DNA of 64,000 nucleotides from Lepisosteus oculatus (lineage: Eukaryota; Chordata; Actinopteri; Semionotiformes; Lepisosteidae). Location of the stretch: the NCBI RefSeq assembly GCF_040954835.1, contig NC_090711.1, forward strand, positions 9,121,501 to 9,185,500, read 5' to 3'. Of this stretch, positions 26,501-34,309 are shown one piece after another (positions within the stretch are counted from its first letter, which is position 1; the number at the start of each line of letters is the position of its first letter). Made by a program: the position numbers and the translations under genes. The notes beneath the pieces are model-generated. The model saw only the letters and a list, made by a program, of their open reading frames with translations. It was not told where the DNA came from and searched no databases.

Positions 26501-29500
26501 CCTCCTGTGGAATTCCATTCCTACTGAATGCTCTAGACTCACTCTGTGCAGCTGTGTCTAATTGTGCTAATTTTCCAATTACTGGGTTATCACCTTGGCT
26601 CAAGGTCCTACCATTGGGTGTAGGTTTGAGCTGGTGGGTTCCTCAGAGAGAAACATCTCTCTACATCACAAGGCCCATGCCTTTTATATTATTAAAACTG
26701 CTTTTTTAATAATAAATAATAAAATATAAATCTTATAATGCTTGACATTATGACATGAAAATTAAATAAATATATTTTGATCTCATAATAACCTGAACAT
26801 ATGCACAGTGCTCTACCTTCACTGAGAGACCCTGCTGTGGTATCTTGAGCAAGGTCATTTAGCTGGATTGCTGTAAAATACCCAAGCTGTGTCAGTGGGA
26901 GCAAATAGAGGTCTCTTTGAATAAAAGTGTCATGCAAATAAAAAAAGTAATAATATTAGTTATAATTAATTAAGGAGAGGATGTAATGACTCTAAGAAGA
27001 GATCTCTATTTCATACTGGCAACCTCTTCTGCATTGCAGACATAGAGTTGCAGTCCACCACCTTCTCCCACACAGTCTCAACTCCAGACTTCTCCACCTG
27101 GAGCATGAGTCTGGACCAGGACATGATGTGTCAGAAGTTCACTACAAAGCAGAAGACAAAACTTCAGGTAAAACTGAAAGAGGGGGCAAATGTATCAGTA
27201 CATTCTCTCCCTTTTTAAATATACAGAACATATTAAAGATATAAGACATATGGCAATAATCTTGAATAACATGCTCAACATTACTGCCCTGCCTGCAGTA
27301 CTGGAAATGTTAGAGGTATTTTTGTATTCTCACTTTGAAAACCAGTTTCCTCAAACCCAAGTAAAGTTCCTCAGCTGTGCTTTAGCAAGCCAAGCAGTTG
27401 AGCATGATGTGGGAAGTTTGTGAGGATCTTTTAACTAGAGCATGCATTAAAAAACATTATACAATTGAATGCATTTATTAAATATTAGATAGACAATAGT
27501 GGCTTCTTAACGTTTTTCACTAAAGCAGAAGCCATTAAATTATTTACAGAATATAAAGAAATATTGAAATCCCATCCATTAATCCACGATAAAGTGTGAA
27601 AATCCAAAATGGATACTTCAAAGAGAAAGCCAGCTTTTAGCATCAGATCTGTAATCAGTCACAGACAGGAATAACCCCTGGCCTAATTTCTATGCTGATA
27701 CACTAGAATAAGATTGTTTTTCTCAGTAAGGCTGTGTCTTTTTTCAGGATCGTTCCAAGAAGATGGATTATTTTGCTAGGCAGTCTCTGAAAACTGTCCA
27801 GCAGCATGTTTCCTCAGTCCATGTCCAGGTTAAGCAGCACAGGTCAGTGAGATTCTCTCCGATCACTGCTTTTCATTTAGGACATCAAGGCAGGAGACAC
27901 CTTGTCACTCTGTGTTTCTATTCTCATGTTAAATTACAGGTTTCCAGGTACTGAATTATTAATAGATTTGGTTCAATAAAGAAACAGTTTTAGATCTGAA
28001 CCAGAAACAGGTTCAAAGGTTCAAAGATGATCAGTCATCTTAACATGTTTCTTTAATTTAACCAAACATAGATATTAAATCCATAGACATCTCCCCAGTT
28101 GTGTAAATTATAGTCTTCTGAAAGTCTTAGTTGTACATAAATCCAGGTGTAAGAATTCAATAATCTATTAAAGTTCTTTACAAGTTGTGCACAGTTCAAG
28201 ACCTTTTCTTTGAAAACACGGTCTGGAACATTAAAGTGTGGTTTGGAAATAATCTGTGACCTAACAGCACGCTATTCCATTCCCATACTGTCTCATTCTC
28301 ATTTCTCAATCTCTTGATTTTACACAGGTTCCGCAATCTGGATAGATTCAGAGACACAATCTTAGAAGAACTCAATGACTTTGAAAAGGATGTCTCAACT
28401 TTAAAAAATATGGAGAAAGACCTAACAGTAAGCAATCCAGTATAATTAGTATGGTTTCCATTTGTCTCTTACAACAGTCCTTTTGAGGAAAACATTTCAG
28501 GAATAGGTAAAGCTAAAATTCATTCATCAGGCACTAATTGTAATAATAATTAATAATTGCTCACACTTATAAGGGGTTTTGGATGTAAGATTATTTTATA
28601 ATGAAATGTTGTTTGTGTTTTTAGGTTTATAGACTGTATAAAGTCTGATAAAGAGGTGCTTTTTTCTTTTCTTCAGAATTTCTGGAAGAAACAGTCTCAG
28701 GTATTATGTACCTATCAGGAACAAGAACAAAAAAGGTACGTTTTATTTTAATCAAGCACAAACAATAAAATAGACCTTCCTTCTGAATTTGAACTGAGCA
28801 AGTAGGTGGTGTTTTTTAGAGATGGACTGAGCACTACAGCTCATTGTATTAGTACATACAGACAGGGTGATCTAAAGTAAAATTCCTGTCAAATACTAAA
28901 AGGGAAAAAAACTTGTAATAGATGTTGCAAAATCTTGTACTATTACCATCGAACACAAACATGTTGTAGACAAATAAATAATCTTTGTGTAATAAACATG
29001 GTAATCTAGACTCACCCTGTAAATATCCATAGTAGAAGCAGAGATGTACTGTATACAGTATATAAAGTGAGCACATTTCTGTTTTTAGCTATCCAAACCA
29101 CTTTCTGTTTCCTGTGTACACAACAGTATATGCAGTGTCGTGCAAAAGATCACAGGTTTTTAGTCCTAGGATGTATTTATTAGGTCTTTGATGACAAGAT
29201 ATGTATACAGTATTATGGTATATGCATTATATTTGTGATCATTGTCATGATAGAATGTTTTTCTCCATGAGATCATTTCCAAATGGAAAGGCATGGCATC
29301 TTGGCATCTACTTGTATTTTCCTACTGTTCTTTCATCTTTTTCTGACTCCAAAAGCAGAAATAAATCTCTATATGATCACAATTTCACCATGGACTTCAC
29401 TTTTGGCATTATTTTCTTTTTGTTTTATAATATTCGGTTAACTCTTTTGCAAAGGAATTGGCATAATCTAAAGGTGTTTTAATTCCAATGCTTGATCGTT

Positions 29501-32374
29501 ATTTTATAATTACCTCATACTCCCATGAGAGATTGAAAATCATTTTTAGAGTCCTTTCAAATGCAAATAATCCGACCTTTGCACAAGTCAGTGAAGTGTG
29601 AGGTGCTGGAGGGAGGCACGTTTGGCACAGAGGCAGCTTGACTTGGCCTTCCTGCCAGCCCCAGCGCTTTGTGAAGGCTAGCTCAAGGTCAGGATTCCCT
29701 CTGTTCTGCCACCCTGCATCTGTGGGGGAGGACAATGTGAAAATAAGGCCAGAAGGGCACCTGTTCCTGTGGTCTAATTCACCTACTGATCAGCACACAA
29801 ATTCCCTGTTTATATATAATACCAATCCTTAGTCACCTCTCTGTAGCAAAATGGGGAAATATTGCTGCAGTCAGGGTGATCATCATTACATCATTTTACA
29901 TCATTGACATTTACTGTACATGTCTGCAGCATTTCACTTGCTCTGTGCTGTAGTAATGTACCTAAAATTGTGCTGTTGAAAGTATTTTTCTTCAGACACA
30001 CGCTTGTTTCCTTTGTGACCGTTTCAGTTGCATTGACAAAAACAACAAGCTGCTAGATTTTAATATTTGATTGTGTGAATTCTTGTTTCCATCTAAAATG
30101 TGATTGAAATAATTGTATATTTTATGATTTATGATAATAGTTTACGATTATACAATTGAGGGTGTAGAGGTGTTATCACTCTGTTTAGTGGTGTTATCAC
30201 TAAGTATAGGCTTTGCACCATGGCAAAGATATAGCTATATACATAATGTATTTAAATGAATGTGTAGACAAACAAGCAATATTATTTTATATATTTTCAA
30301 AGTAAATTTAAAATCATCTGCTGTTCTGATGTTGGGTAGCTTAAATGGCCTAGAAAAAAACCTTTCATAGAAGAAGGTAAAACTGACACTTACTGTAAGC
30401 CTCAGAAAAAAAGACCATTGTCTTTCTTGTTACTTTTAACCAAGACAATAAAAATTATAAGTTACATGAAATTACTGAAAATCAAATGTATTTTCCGTTG
30501 CTTTTGCAGAATTCATCTTCTGAAGAGTTCATTTAAAACAAATGTAGCTAACAGCCAGGAGTATGAGGAAAGAATTTTAACGACAGAGGTTTGTTGAAAG
30601 ATTATTTCAGTGCAAAAAACAGAAACAAAATGCCCCAGCCTGTGTCTACATTTGACAAAAAACTGTTAAAAATAATTTCACTGCTCAAGAATGAAAGAAA
30701 CTTATCATGTATTTAACATTTCTATGAGCATTACTAATAGGCTCCAGTTCCCTCATGACCCTGTATCTCATCAGATGCTTGTTACAGTTCTGTTTTCCTG
30801 CTCCATGCTGACTACATGAGTGTGATTGTTAGCTTTTCTGTCAGGTATTAGGAATAGGTTTGTAGCAGACAGCCCTCTATTAGTCACACTCATACTTAGC
30901 TCTCTAGCCACTTTCCAAAGTCAGGTCTTTAAATGCATATAAGAAAAGAAACTCCAAATTGTGCTGACAAGTGGGATCTTTGAAACCGTAAACACAAGAA
31001 ATGAATTTATTATTAAGGACTGCACCAACTGCAAAATTTTAATTAGTTTGCTCTAGGCAGTGAAAGTCTTAAATCCCATAGCTGGTTTCAGAGCCTAGAT
31101 TAAAAGATTAAAGGGGATTATTTTGATCAAAGATCATTTAGTTGGCATGAAAATGCACATCACATATACAGCTAATTACAGCTGCAGTCCATCACAGACA
31201 TCAAGAGGGGAAAAGAGTAGAAGAATATCCTATTGTTTTTACTGACAGTGTTTATATAGACATGTTCTGGCAACAATGCCTACTCTAATTAAATCATTGG
31301 TATACAGTGTAATGAGAATAAAGGTGGTGGCTCTATTAGAAACATAACCTAACACAGATGTAACTGTTTTCCTCCATTTAACAGAGATCTGTGGATGCCT
31401 CTTATAGACACGGCATTTCAACAGTGCAGTTGATATTACTGATAAATGTCCAGAAATAATCACTTGTTCTTGTTTTGAGACCTATAAAAGGCTGTGAAAA
31501 GATAACTTTAATGTCACAAATTATTAGATTTTACAGATATCTGTGTTTTATTAGCCTTTTGAAGACAACATATTCCATTTGCGAAATAAATGTTATACTG
31601 CATCGTTACAGATAGTAAACCTTGTTAAAAATATAACAAAGTGGAGATCTGCATCAGTGTGCAAGACGCAAAAAACTAGCTGAGGTTAATTCCACACGGG
31701 AAAGTAGAAACGAAAAAAAAATGCAATACTTTTTTCTTTTCAGTGTGGAACCTCTACTTTATTCTTAAGAAAAGACGTTCTTTTTCAATTTAGAGAGATT
31801 TTTCCATTCAGTCTGCAGTTTTTCAATTTTAGTGCCAACTTCACACCTCAGCTTCCTGATGTTATTAACAAATATTGTTGAGTTCAGTATGATAAATCTC
31901 ACTAGCTTCCACAATATCTAACCTTCTGTTGGAAAAGTAAAAATGTGAGAAAATATTGTTTTTTTGCAGATGCATTTGTTGAGGAAGGACATTAAATTAA
32001 TCCAGGACCGACTTCTCAAGGAAATGGTAAATTGAACAGTATAACGTTCTGCAATTCTCTACTCCTGCATTTGCTGTTACACTATTTGGTGCATTATTGG
32101 ATTTTTCCCATGATGAAATGGCATGTACAGGGGGTCCTCGCAGATGCTTAATAGTTTATAGTTGTGTATTTTACTGTGGAATTGCTTAGTTCTTATACAC
32201 TGTGACTGTTTTCTGCTATTATCTATTTTGGTGGCTTTTGTAGCTTTTGCTGCCTCAAGCTGTGATTGTAGTCGTTAATGTAATTTGTTCCTTTACTCAC
32301 AGCACCAAGAGGAGCTCCTCAGTGTTCACAGGGGACTGCAAGCACTGTTTTTCCCAGAAACAAGTCAATTCTAA
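2508..32374 (+). CDS. sycp2: Synaptonemal complex protein 2 (whole gene, 47 coding exons)
   Basis: SYCP2 is a lateral/axial-element protein of meiotic chromosomes. It pairs with SYCP3 and links HORMADs to the axis. Forty-seven exons with matching phases total 4665 nt, or 1554 residues plus stop; human SYCP2 is about 1530. Residues about 1-290 form the armadillo-like region, with [15 protein letters not shown] and [13 protein letters not shown] near-identical to mammals. Residues about 290-420 form the second globular domain ([14 protein letters not shown]). [10 protein letters not shown] segment follows at about 420, where mammals have a reported HORMAD-binding closure motif (recalled, unverified). 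The long middle is Ser/Lys-rich and includes the conserved [11 protein letters not shown]...TDISWLRE block (about 944-965). An acidic patch [10 protein letters not shown] precedes the C-terminal coiled coil (about 1359-1554), the SYCP3-binding part in mammals. The coiled coil and SISWLRE-type block favour sycp2 over the shorter paralogue sycp2l. Oddities: exon 3 has a non-GT donor, and exons 35-36 are uncertain. Confidence 0.97.
2923..3063 (+). CDS. sycp2: sycp2 exon 2
   Basis: 47 codons, phase 0 to 0, starting [16 protein letters not shown]. Canonical tag acceptor and gtagga donor. Start of the armadillo-like region. Confidence 0.95.
3639..3767 (+). CDS. sycp2: sycp2 exon 3 (unusual donor)
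   Basis: 43 codons starting [15 protein letters not shown] and ending KQGLVNK, aligned to mammalian KQGLIQK. The exon is followed by ATAAGT instead of GTAAGT. The only in-frame GT alternative, GTGAAC at 3759, would drop VNK. Confidence 0.85.
4292..4396 (+). CDS. sycp2: sycp2 exon 4
   Basis: 35 codons, [16 protein letters not shown] to FFDFVM. tttcag acceptor and gtgaga donor. Confidence 0.95.
5011..5035 (+). CDS. sycp2: sycp2 exon 5 (25 nt)
   Basis: Short exon encoding AVHENSNE plus one base. The next exon completes Gly. The mammalian counterpart reads VIHDVSDEG. Confidence 0.92.
5192..5277 (+). CDS. sycp2: sycp2 exon 6
   Basis: Encodes [16 protein letters not shown] to SIQQE, phase 1 to 0, with canonical sites. 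Confidence 0.93.
5374..5462 (+). CDS. sycp2: sycp2 exon 7
   Basis: Encodes [17 protein letters not shown] to EILSV plus two bases of the next Met. gtaagt donor. Confidence 0.93.
6257..6291 (+). CDS. sycp2: sycp2 exon 8 (35 nt)
   Basis: Encodes [11 protein letters not shown] plus one base that joins Asp of DYDLQ. Equivalent to mammalian SSMGERILDAGD. Confidence 0.9.
6433..6706 (+). mobile_element. tRNA-derived SINE (V-SINE-like)
   Basis: A box-B-like GGTTCAAATCC lies at 6482-6492 and a tRNA-like head precedes it. The centre reads gagcaagaccctaaaccc, as in fish V-SINEs, and the tail is ataaagtgatcttatctta. Inserted in the sycp2 intron between exons 8 and 9. Confidence 0.75.
7095..7237 (+). 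CDS. sycp2: sycp2 exon 9
   Basis: The best conserved exon, [19 protein letters not shown] to RIKDSEFET, nearly identical to mammalian SYCP2. It anchors the gene identification. Confidence 0.98.
7325..7377 (+). CDS. sycp2: sycp2 exon 10
   Basis: Encodes [17 protein letters not shown] plus two bases, phase 0 to 2. Confidence 0.96.
7850..7895 (+). CDS. sycp2: sycp2 exon 11
   Basis: Encodes (R)[15 protein letters not shown], matching mammalian RVFTFPCLSAFLDKYE. Confidence 0.96.
8124..8225 (+). CDS. sycp2: sycp2 exon 12
   Basis: Encodes [20 protein letters not shown], then [14 protein letters not shown]. Begins the second globular domain. Confidence 0.97.
8494..8554 (+). CDS. sycp2: sycp2 exon 13
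   Basis: Encodes [20 protein letters not shown] plus one base, phase 0 to 1. Confidence 0.95.
9388..9536 (+). CDS. sycp2: sycp2 exon 14
   Basis: Encodes [18 protein letters not shown] to VYGEPENK, matching mammalian KKLLTIILKNTV and the DASLEI region. gtaagt donor. Confidence 0.95.
10453..10521 (+). CDS. sycp2: sycp2 exon 15
   Basis: Encodes [20 protein letters not shown] and then GSQ, phase 0 to 0. It leads into the conserved LVPESQ segment. Confidence 0.93.
11139..11288 (+). CDS. sycp2: sycp2 exon 16 (putative HORMAD closure motif)
   Basis: 50 codons starting [16 protein letters not shown]. The ILVPESQIS segment of mammals lies in the reported HORMAD-binding closure motif. The remainder is disordered. 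Confidence 0.94.
11424..11529 (+). CDS. sycp2: sycp2 exon 17
   Basis: Encodes [20 protein letters not shown] onward, like mammalian TPSKRKMSEASMIVSGADR. Phase 0 to 1. Confidence 0.93.
12022..12185 (+). CDS. sycp2: sycp2 exon 18
   Basis: Encodes [18 protein letters not shown] to DVQDLDK. ccgcag acceptor and gtcagt donor. Confidence 0.93.
12268..12345 (+). CDS. sycp2: sycp2 exon 19
   Basis: Encodes [20 protein letters not shown] to FLKAW, phase 0 to 0. A GC donor 6 nt earlier would also keep the frame. Confidence 0.85.
12423..12501 (+). CDS. sycp2: sycp2 exon 20
   Basis: Encodes [20 protein letters not shown] onward, phase 0 to 1. Confidence 0.9.
12588..12645 (+). CDS. sycp2: sycp2 exon 21
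   Basis: Encodes [19 protein letters not shown] plus two bases. NVVPDTQ matches mammalian DVIPDSQ. Confidence 0.93.
12807..12955 (+). CDS. sycp2: sycp2 exon 22
   Basis: Encodes [20 protein letters not shown] onward, phase 2 to 1. Ser-rich and disordered. Confidence 0.9.
13270..13694 (+). CDS. sycp2: sycp2 exon 23 (largest exon)
   Basis: 425 nt encoding [18 protein letters not shown], then [20 protein letters not shown] and a low-complexity Ala/Lys/Ser tail ending RRTDQR. An in-frame TAG in the acceptor (13267-13269) bars a longer exon. Confidence 0.9.
13742..14076 (+). mobile_element. tRNA-like SINE, near full length
   Basis: Starts with a tRNA-like block (gtgcagtggttagcatgg; decayed box B). 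Then come the conserved modules tagtccaaa...gttaactgacttctggg, gatggactggtgtcccattc and gaattggatgaagctgtta, and an aaaatggatgga end. At least six further relatives lie in the window. Confidence 0.75.
14190..14223 (+). CDS. sycp2: sycp2 exon 24 (34 nt)
   Basis: Encodes [11 protein letters not shown]. Two acceptors lie 7 nt apart. Only the downstream CAG (14187-14189) keeps the frame; the upstream one would give TPAIKEA and a stop. Confidence 0.75.
14319..14370 (+). CDS. sycp2: sycp2 exon 25
   Basis: Encodes [17 protein letters not shown] plus two bases. tttcag acceptor and gtaatg donor. Confidence 0.8.
14488..14524 (+). CDS. sycp2: sycp2 exon 26 (37 nt)
   Basis: Encodes (R)[12 protein letters not shown], phase 2 to 0. 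gtaagt donor. Confidence 0.8.
15717..15799 (+). CDS. sycp2: sycp2 exon 27
   Basis: Encodes [20 protein letters not shown] to AVPP plus two bases. Confidence 0.85.
16004..16037 (+). CDS. sycp2: sycp2 exon 28 (34 nt)
   Basis: Encodes (E)[11 protein letters not shown], resembling mammalian NDVYNFNLNGADD. gtaaaa donor. Confidence 0.87.
16148..16191 (+). CDS. sycp2: sycp2 exon 29
   Basis: Encodes [14 protein letters not shown] plus two bases. Confidence 0.85.
16617..16674 (+). CDS. sycp2: sycp2 exon 30
   Basis: Encodes (R)[19 protein letters not shown], phase 2 to 0. Confidence 0.85.
16915..17089 (+). CDS. sycp2: sycp2 exon 31 (conserved FSDTDTD block)
   Basis: Encodes [20 protein letters not shown], then [18 protein letters not shown]. 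This is the best conserved block of the middle region (mammal [24 protein letters not shown]). The gtacga donor is weak but is the GT that gives the correct phase. Confidence 0.9.
17706..17764 (+). CDS. sycp2: sycp2 exon 32
   Basis: Encodes [19 protein letters not shown], phase 1 to 0. Confidence 0.85.
17974..18132 (+). CDS. sycp2: sycp2 exon 33
   Basis: 53 codons. [20 protein letters not shown] matches mammalian KNYKDLSNSESECEQE. The donor is GTATCCTG, U12-like. Confidence 0.92.
18285..18475 (-). mobile_element. Degenerate SINE in sycp2 intron 33
   Basis: Contains ggatttgaacccacaacc, a reversed tRNA-head box. It also has the fish SINE modules attgccttgttcaaagatacaa and ctacccactactccacac. 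Confidence 0.6.
18599..18752 (+). CDS. sycp2: sycp2 exon 34
   Basis: Encodes [20 protein letters not shown] to [10 protein letters not shown] plus one base, matching mammalian SPSSIEVTRC. gtgagt donor. Confidence 0.9.
18817..18833 (+). CDS. sycp2: Possible 17-nt sycp2 microexon 35
   Basis: Flanked by a strong pyrimidine tract with tttcacag and by gtcagt. It encodes (L)LEHGS and converts phase 1 to 0. It is needed only if exon 36 is used: without it, exon 36 joins as TAA. Confidence 0.5.
18892..19151. mobile_element. 260-bp insertion flanked by a 22-bp direct repeat
   Basis: The 22-mer atcaacaagtaactgactctgc (18870-18891) recurs exactly at 19152-19173, as a target-site duplication would. The first 238 bp of the insert match 21277-21514 without gaps at about 97%. 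Ends read acaatg...attgtg. It belongs to no family I recognise. Confidence 0.75.
19326..19362 (+). CDS. sycp2: Possible sycp2 exon 36 (37 nt)
   Basis: Encodes [12 protein letters not shown] plus one base, between ttttag and gtatgg. Exons 35 and 36 total 54 nt, so both may be skipped in frame. Exon 34 joined directly to 37 reads [11 protein letters not shown], keeping the Cys found in mammals. Confidence 0.55.
19554..19807 (+). CDS. sycp2: sycp2 exon 37
   Basis: 254 nt encoding [20 protein letters not shown], then [16 protein letters not shown] to STISG, phase 1 to 0. Confidence 0.9.
20563..20748 (+). CDS. sycp2: sycp2 exon 38
   Basis: 62 codons starting [17 protein letters not shown]. Acidic and Ser-rich. 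Confidence 0.88.
21276..21514 (+). repeat. Second copy of the duplicated 239-bp unit
   Basis: Direct repeat of 18891-19129, same length, with about seven substitutions. Lies in intron 38 (20749-22713), which otherwise shows only AT-rich sequence and a small local duplication of cccatttcacc (21514-21560). Confidence 0.85.
22714..22771 (+). CDS. sycp2: sycp2 exon 39
   Basis: Encodes [19 protein letters not shown] plus one base. Confidence 0.85.
23041..23208 (+). CDS. sycp2: sycp2 exon 40 (acidic patch)
   Basis: Encodes [20 protein letters not shown], an [10 protein letters not shown] patch, and [16 protein letters not shown], matching mammalian PKKLCKIEDADHHIHK. Confidence 0.94.
23900..24185 (-). 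mobile_element. Degenerate SINE-like element
   Basis: Reversed SINE modules: ctggacgggataccaggcca, actgtgctcaagatgcgaca, acttgaaccttcatccca and a final gatgctacactgtcc resembling the tRNA head. Confidence 0.5.
25245..25470 (+). mobile_element. Highly decayed tRNA-like SINE copy
   Basis: Shares gtcctgggtt..., gcagagtttacatgttct and gtgatagactagtgtcccatg modules with the better copies at 13.7, 52.3 and 44.1 kb. Confidence 0.55.
25496..25745 (+). repeat. Old interspersed repeat with ataagaaca start
   Basis: Resembles, from memory, a widespread fish repeat that begins ataagaacataagaa and continues with a gaggccattcagcccatct-type segment. Here: ataagaacagttacttaca, gaggacaccatccatccaat, agagccccctgttcttgatt. 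Class uncertain. Confidence 0.4.
26045..26645 (+). mobile_element. Non-LTR retrotransposon fragment (endonuclease part)
   Basis: Pyrimidine-rich tract whose frame at 26194-26268 reads [15 protein letters not shown]. The LTETxL-type motif is typical of the APE endonuclease of fish LINEs. Frame broken by stops. Confidence 0.5.
27040..27167 (+). CDS. sycp2: sycp2 exon 41 (coiled coil begins)
   Basis: Encodes [20 protein letters not shown], then [20 protein letters not shown]. Start of the C-terminal SYCP3-interacting region. Confidence 0.92.
27748..27842 (+). CDS. sycp2: sycp2 exon 42
   Basis: Encodes [20 protein letters not shown] onward, matching mammalian YFTTQSWKTAQQHL. Confidence 0.95.
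28328..28427 (+). CDS. sycp2: sycp2 exon 43
   Basis: Encodes [20 protein letters not shown], then [13 protein letters not shown], matching mammalian KFQFIIIEELENFEKDSQSL. Confidence 0.96.
28677..28735 (+). CDS. sycp2: sycp2 exon 44
   Basis: Encodes [19 protein letters not shown] plus two bases. Coiled coil. Confidence 0.95.
28736..31969 (+). other. sycp2: Introns 44 and 45 of sycp2
   Basis: 28736-30509 holds a possible Tc1-like end near 29125 (gtcgtgcaaaagatcacagg) and otherwise unassigned AT-rich DNA. 30589-31969 shows no recognisable element. A SINE3-tail remnant lies just upstream, near 28540-28590. Confidence 0.4.
30510..30588 (+). CDS. sycp2: sycp2 exon 45
   Basis: Encodes (R)[20 protein letters not shown] to TTE, matching mammalian RLHLLKTSLAKSV. 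Confidence 0.95.
31970..32026 (+). CDS. sycp2: sycp2 exon 46
   Basis: Encodes [19 protein letters not shown], matching mammalian MCLMKEDMKVLQDRLLKDM. Confidence 0.96.
32303..32374 (+). CDS. sycp2: sycp2 exon 47 (terminal)
   Basis: Encodes [20 protein letters not shown] and SQF, then TAA at 32372-32374. Confidence 0.95.
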   Translation, partial: HQEELLSVHRGLQALFFPETSQF

Positions 32375-32675
32375 GACCAGAGTCAGATCATCCTGAGCCC
32401 TCTTTTTGTTTTCATGTTATTTTTTAACTTCAGTAGACATATATGTTCTATTGGCTAACAGCAATTTTTGATTATTTAAGTGGTGCATTTTATGTGGATT
32501 CCAGTGTTCAGCTTCACATAATTTTTAATATATCCTTGGTGATTAATTCAGGTTTAACTATTTGAACCAGAAATCAAACAAATCAATTTTTGTAGCATTT
32601 CTGAAAAATGTTTGTTCAAATGTTCTTATACTTTTAGCTAATTTTGACTACAGTTTTTTGTTTTTTATCTCCTTT

Positions 32676-32681
32676 AATAAA
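32676..32681 (+). terminator. sycp2: sycp2 polyadenylation signal AATAAA
   Basis: First AATAAA after the stop codon, 302 nt downstream, in a T-rich 3' UTR. Confidence 0.75.
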
Positions 32682-32900
32682 TGTTTCCATAATAACAATA
32701 GATTATCTTTTTTCTAGAAAAGACAGAAACTTGAAATTGGTAGTACATTTCTTTTTTTCTAAATTCCTTAACATCAAACAGATGTGCATCTGATCCTACA
32801 GACAGCACTGCAAGGATGTACAGTTACCCTAGAAATGTTACACTCCCACACTGTCATGGGACTGAAAGATGCAACTAATGTTTGACAGTAAAATACCCTT

Positions 32901-32906
32901 TTTATT
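32901..32906 (-). terminator. phactr3: Candidate phactr3 polyadenylation signal
   Basis: AATAAA on the minus strand. A second candidate lies at 32998-33003. I see none closer to the stop codon. Confidence 0.5.
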
Positions 32907-33304
32907 TAGGCCTTCAAGGTCCACAGAAACGTTCTCTTCCAATTTACCACCTACGCTGTGTTTGAGGTGAAAGGAACTTGGTTTTGCATTTTCTAATTTT
33001 ATTGTCCTGAGGGGACAATGACACTGCCACAGTGACAGCTTATGTAACGCTGCTGGCATTACAAATGAGGCAGTCAGGATCACCCTCCCACAAGGCCATG
33101 TATGAAACAGTATACCGCATTGCACAGAAAGGATTTACTTGGCCACATTTCTACACAGTTACAGTTCTAGCACAAGAGTTCCTAAGTCCTTCACCCCAGC
33201 TTCTGCTTCTTGTATCGTCTTCTGGCATCCATCTTAAATGTGTTTTGCTTAACACGCAAAGAAAAACAAAATTCCATCTCCAGGCAGTCCCCAGTCTGTG
33301 TAAT

Positions 33305-33645
33305 TCACACACATCCATCCACCCATTTTCTAACAGCTTGGTCCAGTACAATGTCTTTGGAGAGCCTGAGCCTATCCGAGCAAGCAAAGAGCGCAAGGCA
33401 GCATACACCCTGGACAAGTGCTGGTCCATCGCAGGGCACACACAGACACACATACAAAGAAGACAAAGCCTCCTTGGTTATGTCATGTCTTTAGACTGCA
33501 GAAAAATTCAGAGCACCCATAGGAAACCCACACGAACATGGAGAGAACATACTAACTCCTAAAAGAGAGCACCCCAGGAATTAAACCCACAGCCCTAGCA
33601 GTGCGAGGCAGCAATGTTAACCCCTGCGCCACCCTGCTGCTCTGT
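33305..33645 (-). mobile_element. tRNA-like SINE, near full length, in phactr3 3' UTR
   Basis: Reverse copy of the 13.7-kb family: ccatccacccattttctaac, gctggtccatcgcagggcac, gtctttagactgcag, catggagagaacat, and the tRNA-head complement gaggcagcaatgttaacccc. It therefore lies in sense with phactr3. Confidence 0.8.
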
Positions 33646-34293
33646 TCATACACTTGCTTTTCCCTAATACAACAGCTACACTGCATTACATGAATTCGCC
33701 ACACTCTGCTTGGAGTTGGACTGAGTAACACTTGCGTTCGAAAACCCAAAGTAAAGAAAATGACGAAAGAGCAATTTCTTTTTAAAAAAAATTTGAAACT
33801 TGTATTGTGCAGACAATAAATAGTGCTTACAAAGGGATTTTTGTGATAAGACATGGATTCCTGCTCAGAAGGACATTTATACAGTTGAGATATGAAACTT
33901 GTAGATTTGTGAGCTCCCACAATCCATGAGTTGTGACTGGCATTATGCTGTAGGAAAAATGAAGCTGGTCACATGCACAACTCCCCACTGGTATTGATAG
34001 TCTGCCTTTCAAAAGCATTTAAAAAATGTCTTAGAAACGAACAAGAAAAAGGGCCCTCCATTCTCTCCTCTCCTCTTCAACAACATCAGAGATGTGTGGC
34101 CAGAGTTCAGAGTACCCAGCGTGGGCATCACCACTCCATGCCCACCGGTAGTGCCCACTGTAGAGACATGGCCTCCAGGGTTCAGAGCCCAAATATCAGG
34201 ACACCTAGGTGCTGGGCAAAGGCATTTGAAGAATCCTCTCAAGGTCTTCATTGACAGAACCGGTTTCAGCAATTCTTCATAGAAGAAACCCTG

Positions 34294-34309
34294 CTATGGT
34301 CTGTGGAAC
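34294..34309 (-). CDS. phactr3: phactr3 exon L (terminal, 16 nt coding)
   Basis: attccag acceptor, then (R)FHRP and TAG at 34296-34294. Too short for ORF detection; found from the conserved C-terminus. Confidence 0.93.

Larger units (their letters stand above)
23209..27039 (+). other. sycp2: Intron 40 of sycp2 (3.8 kb), repeat-bearing
   Basis: Largest sycp2 intron. Holds a SINE-like block (23.9-24.2 kb), a decayed SINE (25.2-25.5 kb), an older interspersed repeat (25.5-25.75 kb) and a LINE fragment (26.05-26.65 kb). No exon is seen, and phase continuity needs none. Confidence 0.6.
32682..34293 (-). other. phactr3: Convergent 3' region, mostly putative phactr3 3' UTR
   Basis: Between the sycp2 poly(A) signal and the phactr3 stop. 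On the minus strand, AATAAA occurs at 32901-32906 and 32998-33003. The 3' UTR would be about 1.3-1.4 kb and would contain the SINE at 33.3 kb. No coding region is supported. Confidence 0.55.

Noticed and set aside
2508..32374. Identification as paralogue sycp2l (next to phactr1)
   Set aside because: The C-terminal SYCP3-binding coiled coil, the TDISWLRE block and a length of about 1554 residues fit SYCP2. The neighbour matches PHACTR3, not PHACTR1.
33032..33562. 176-codon + strand open frame
   Set aside because: Mostly the reverse strand of a SINE in the 3' UTR region; no protein similarity.
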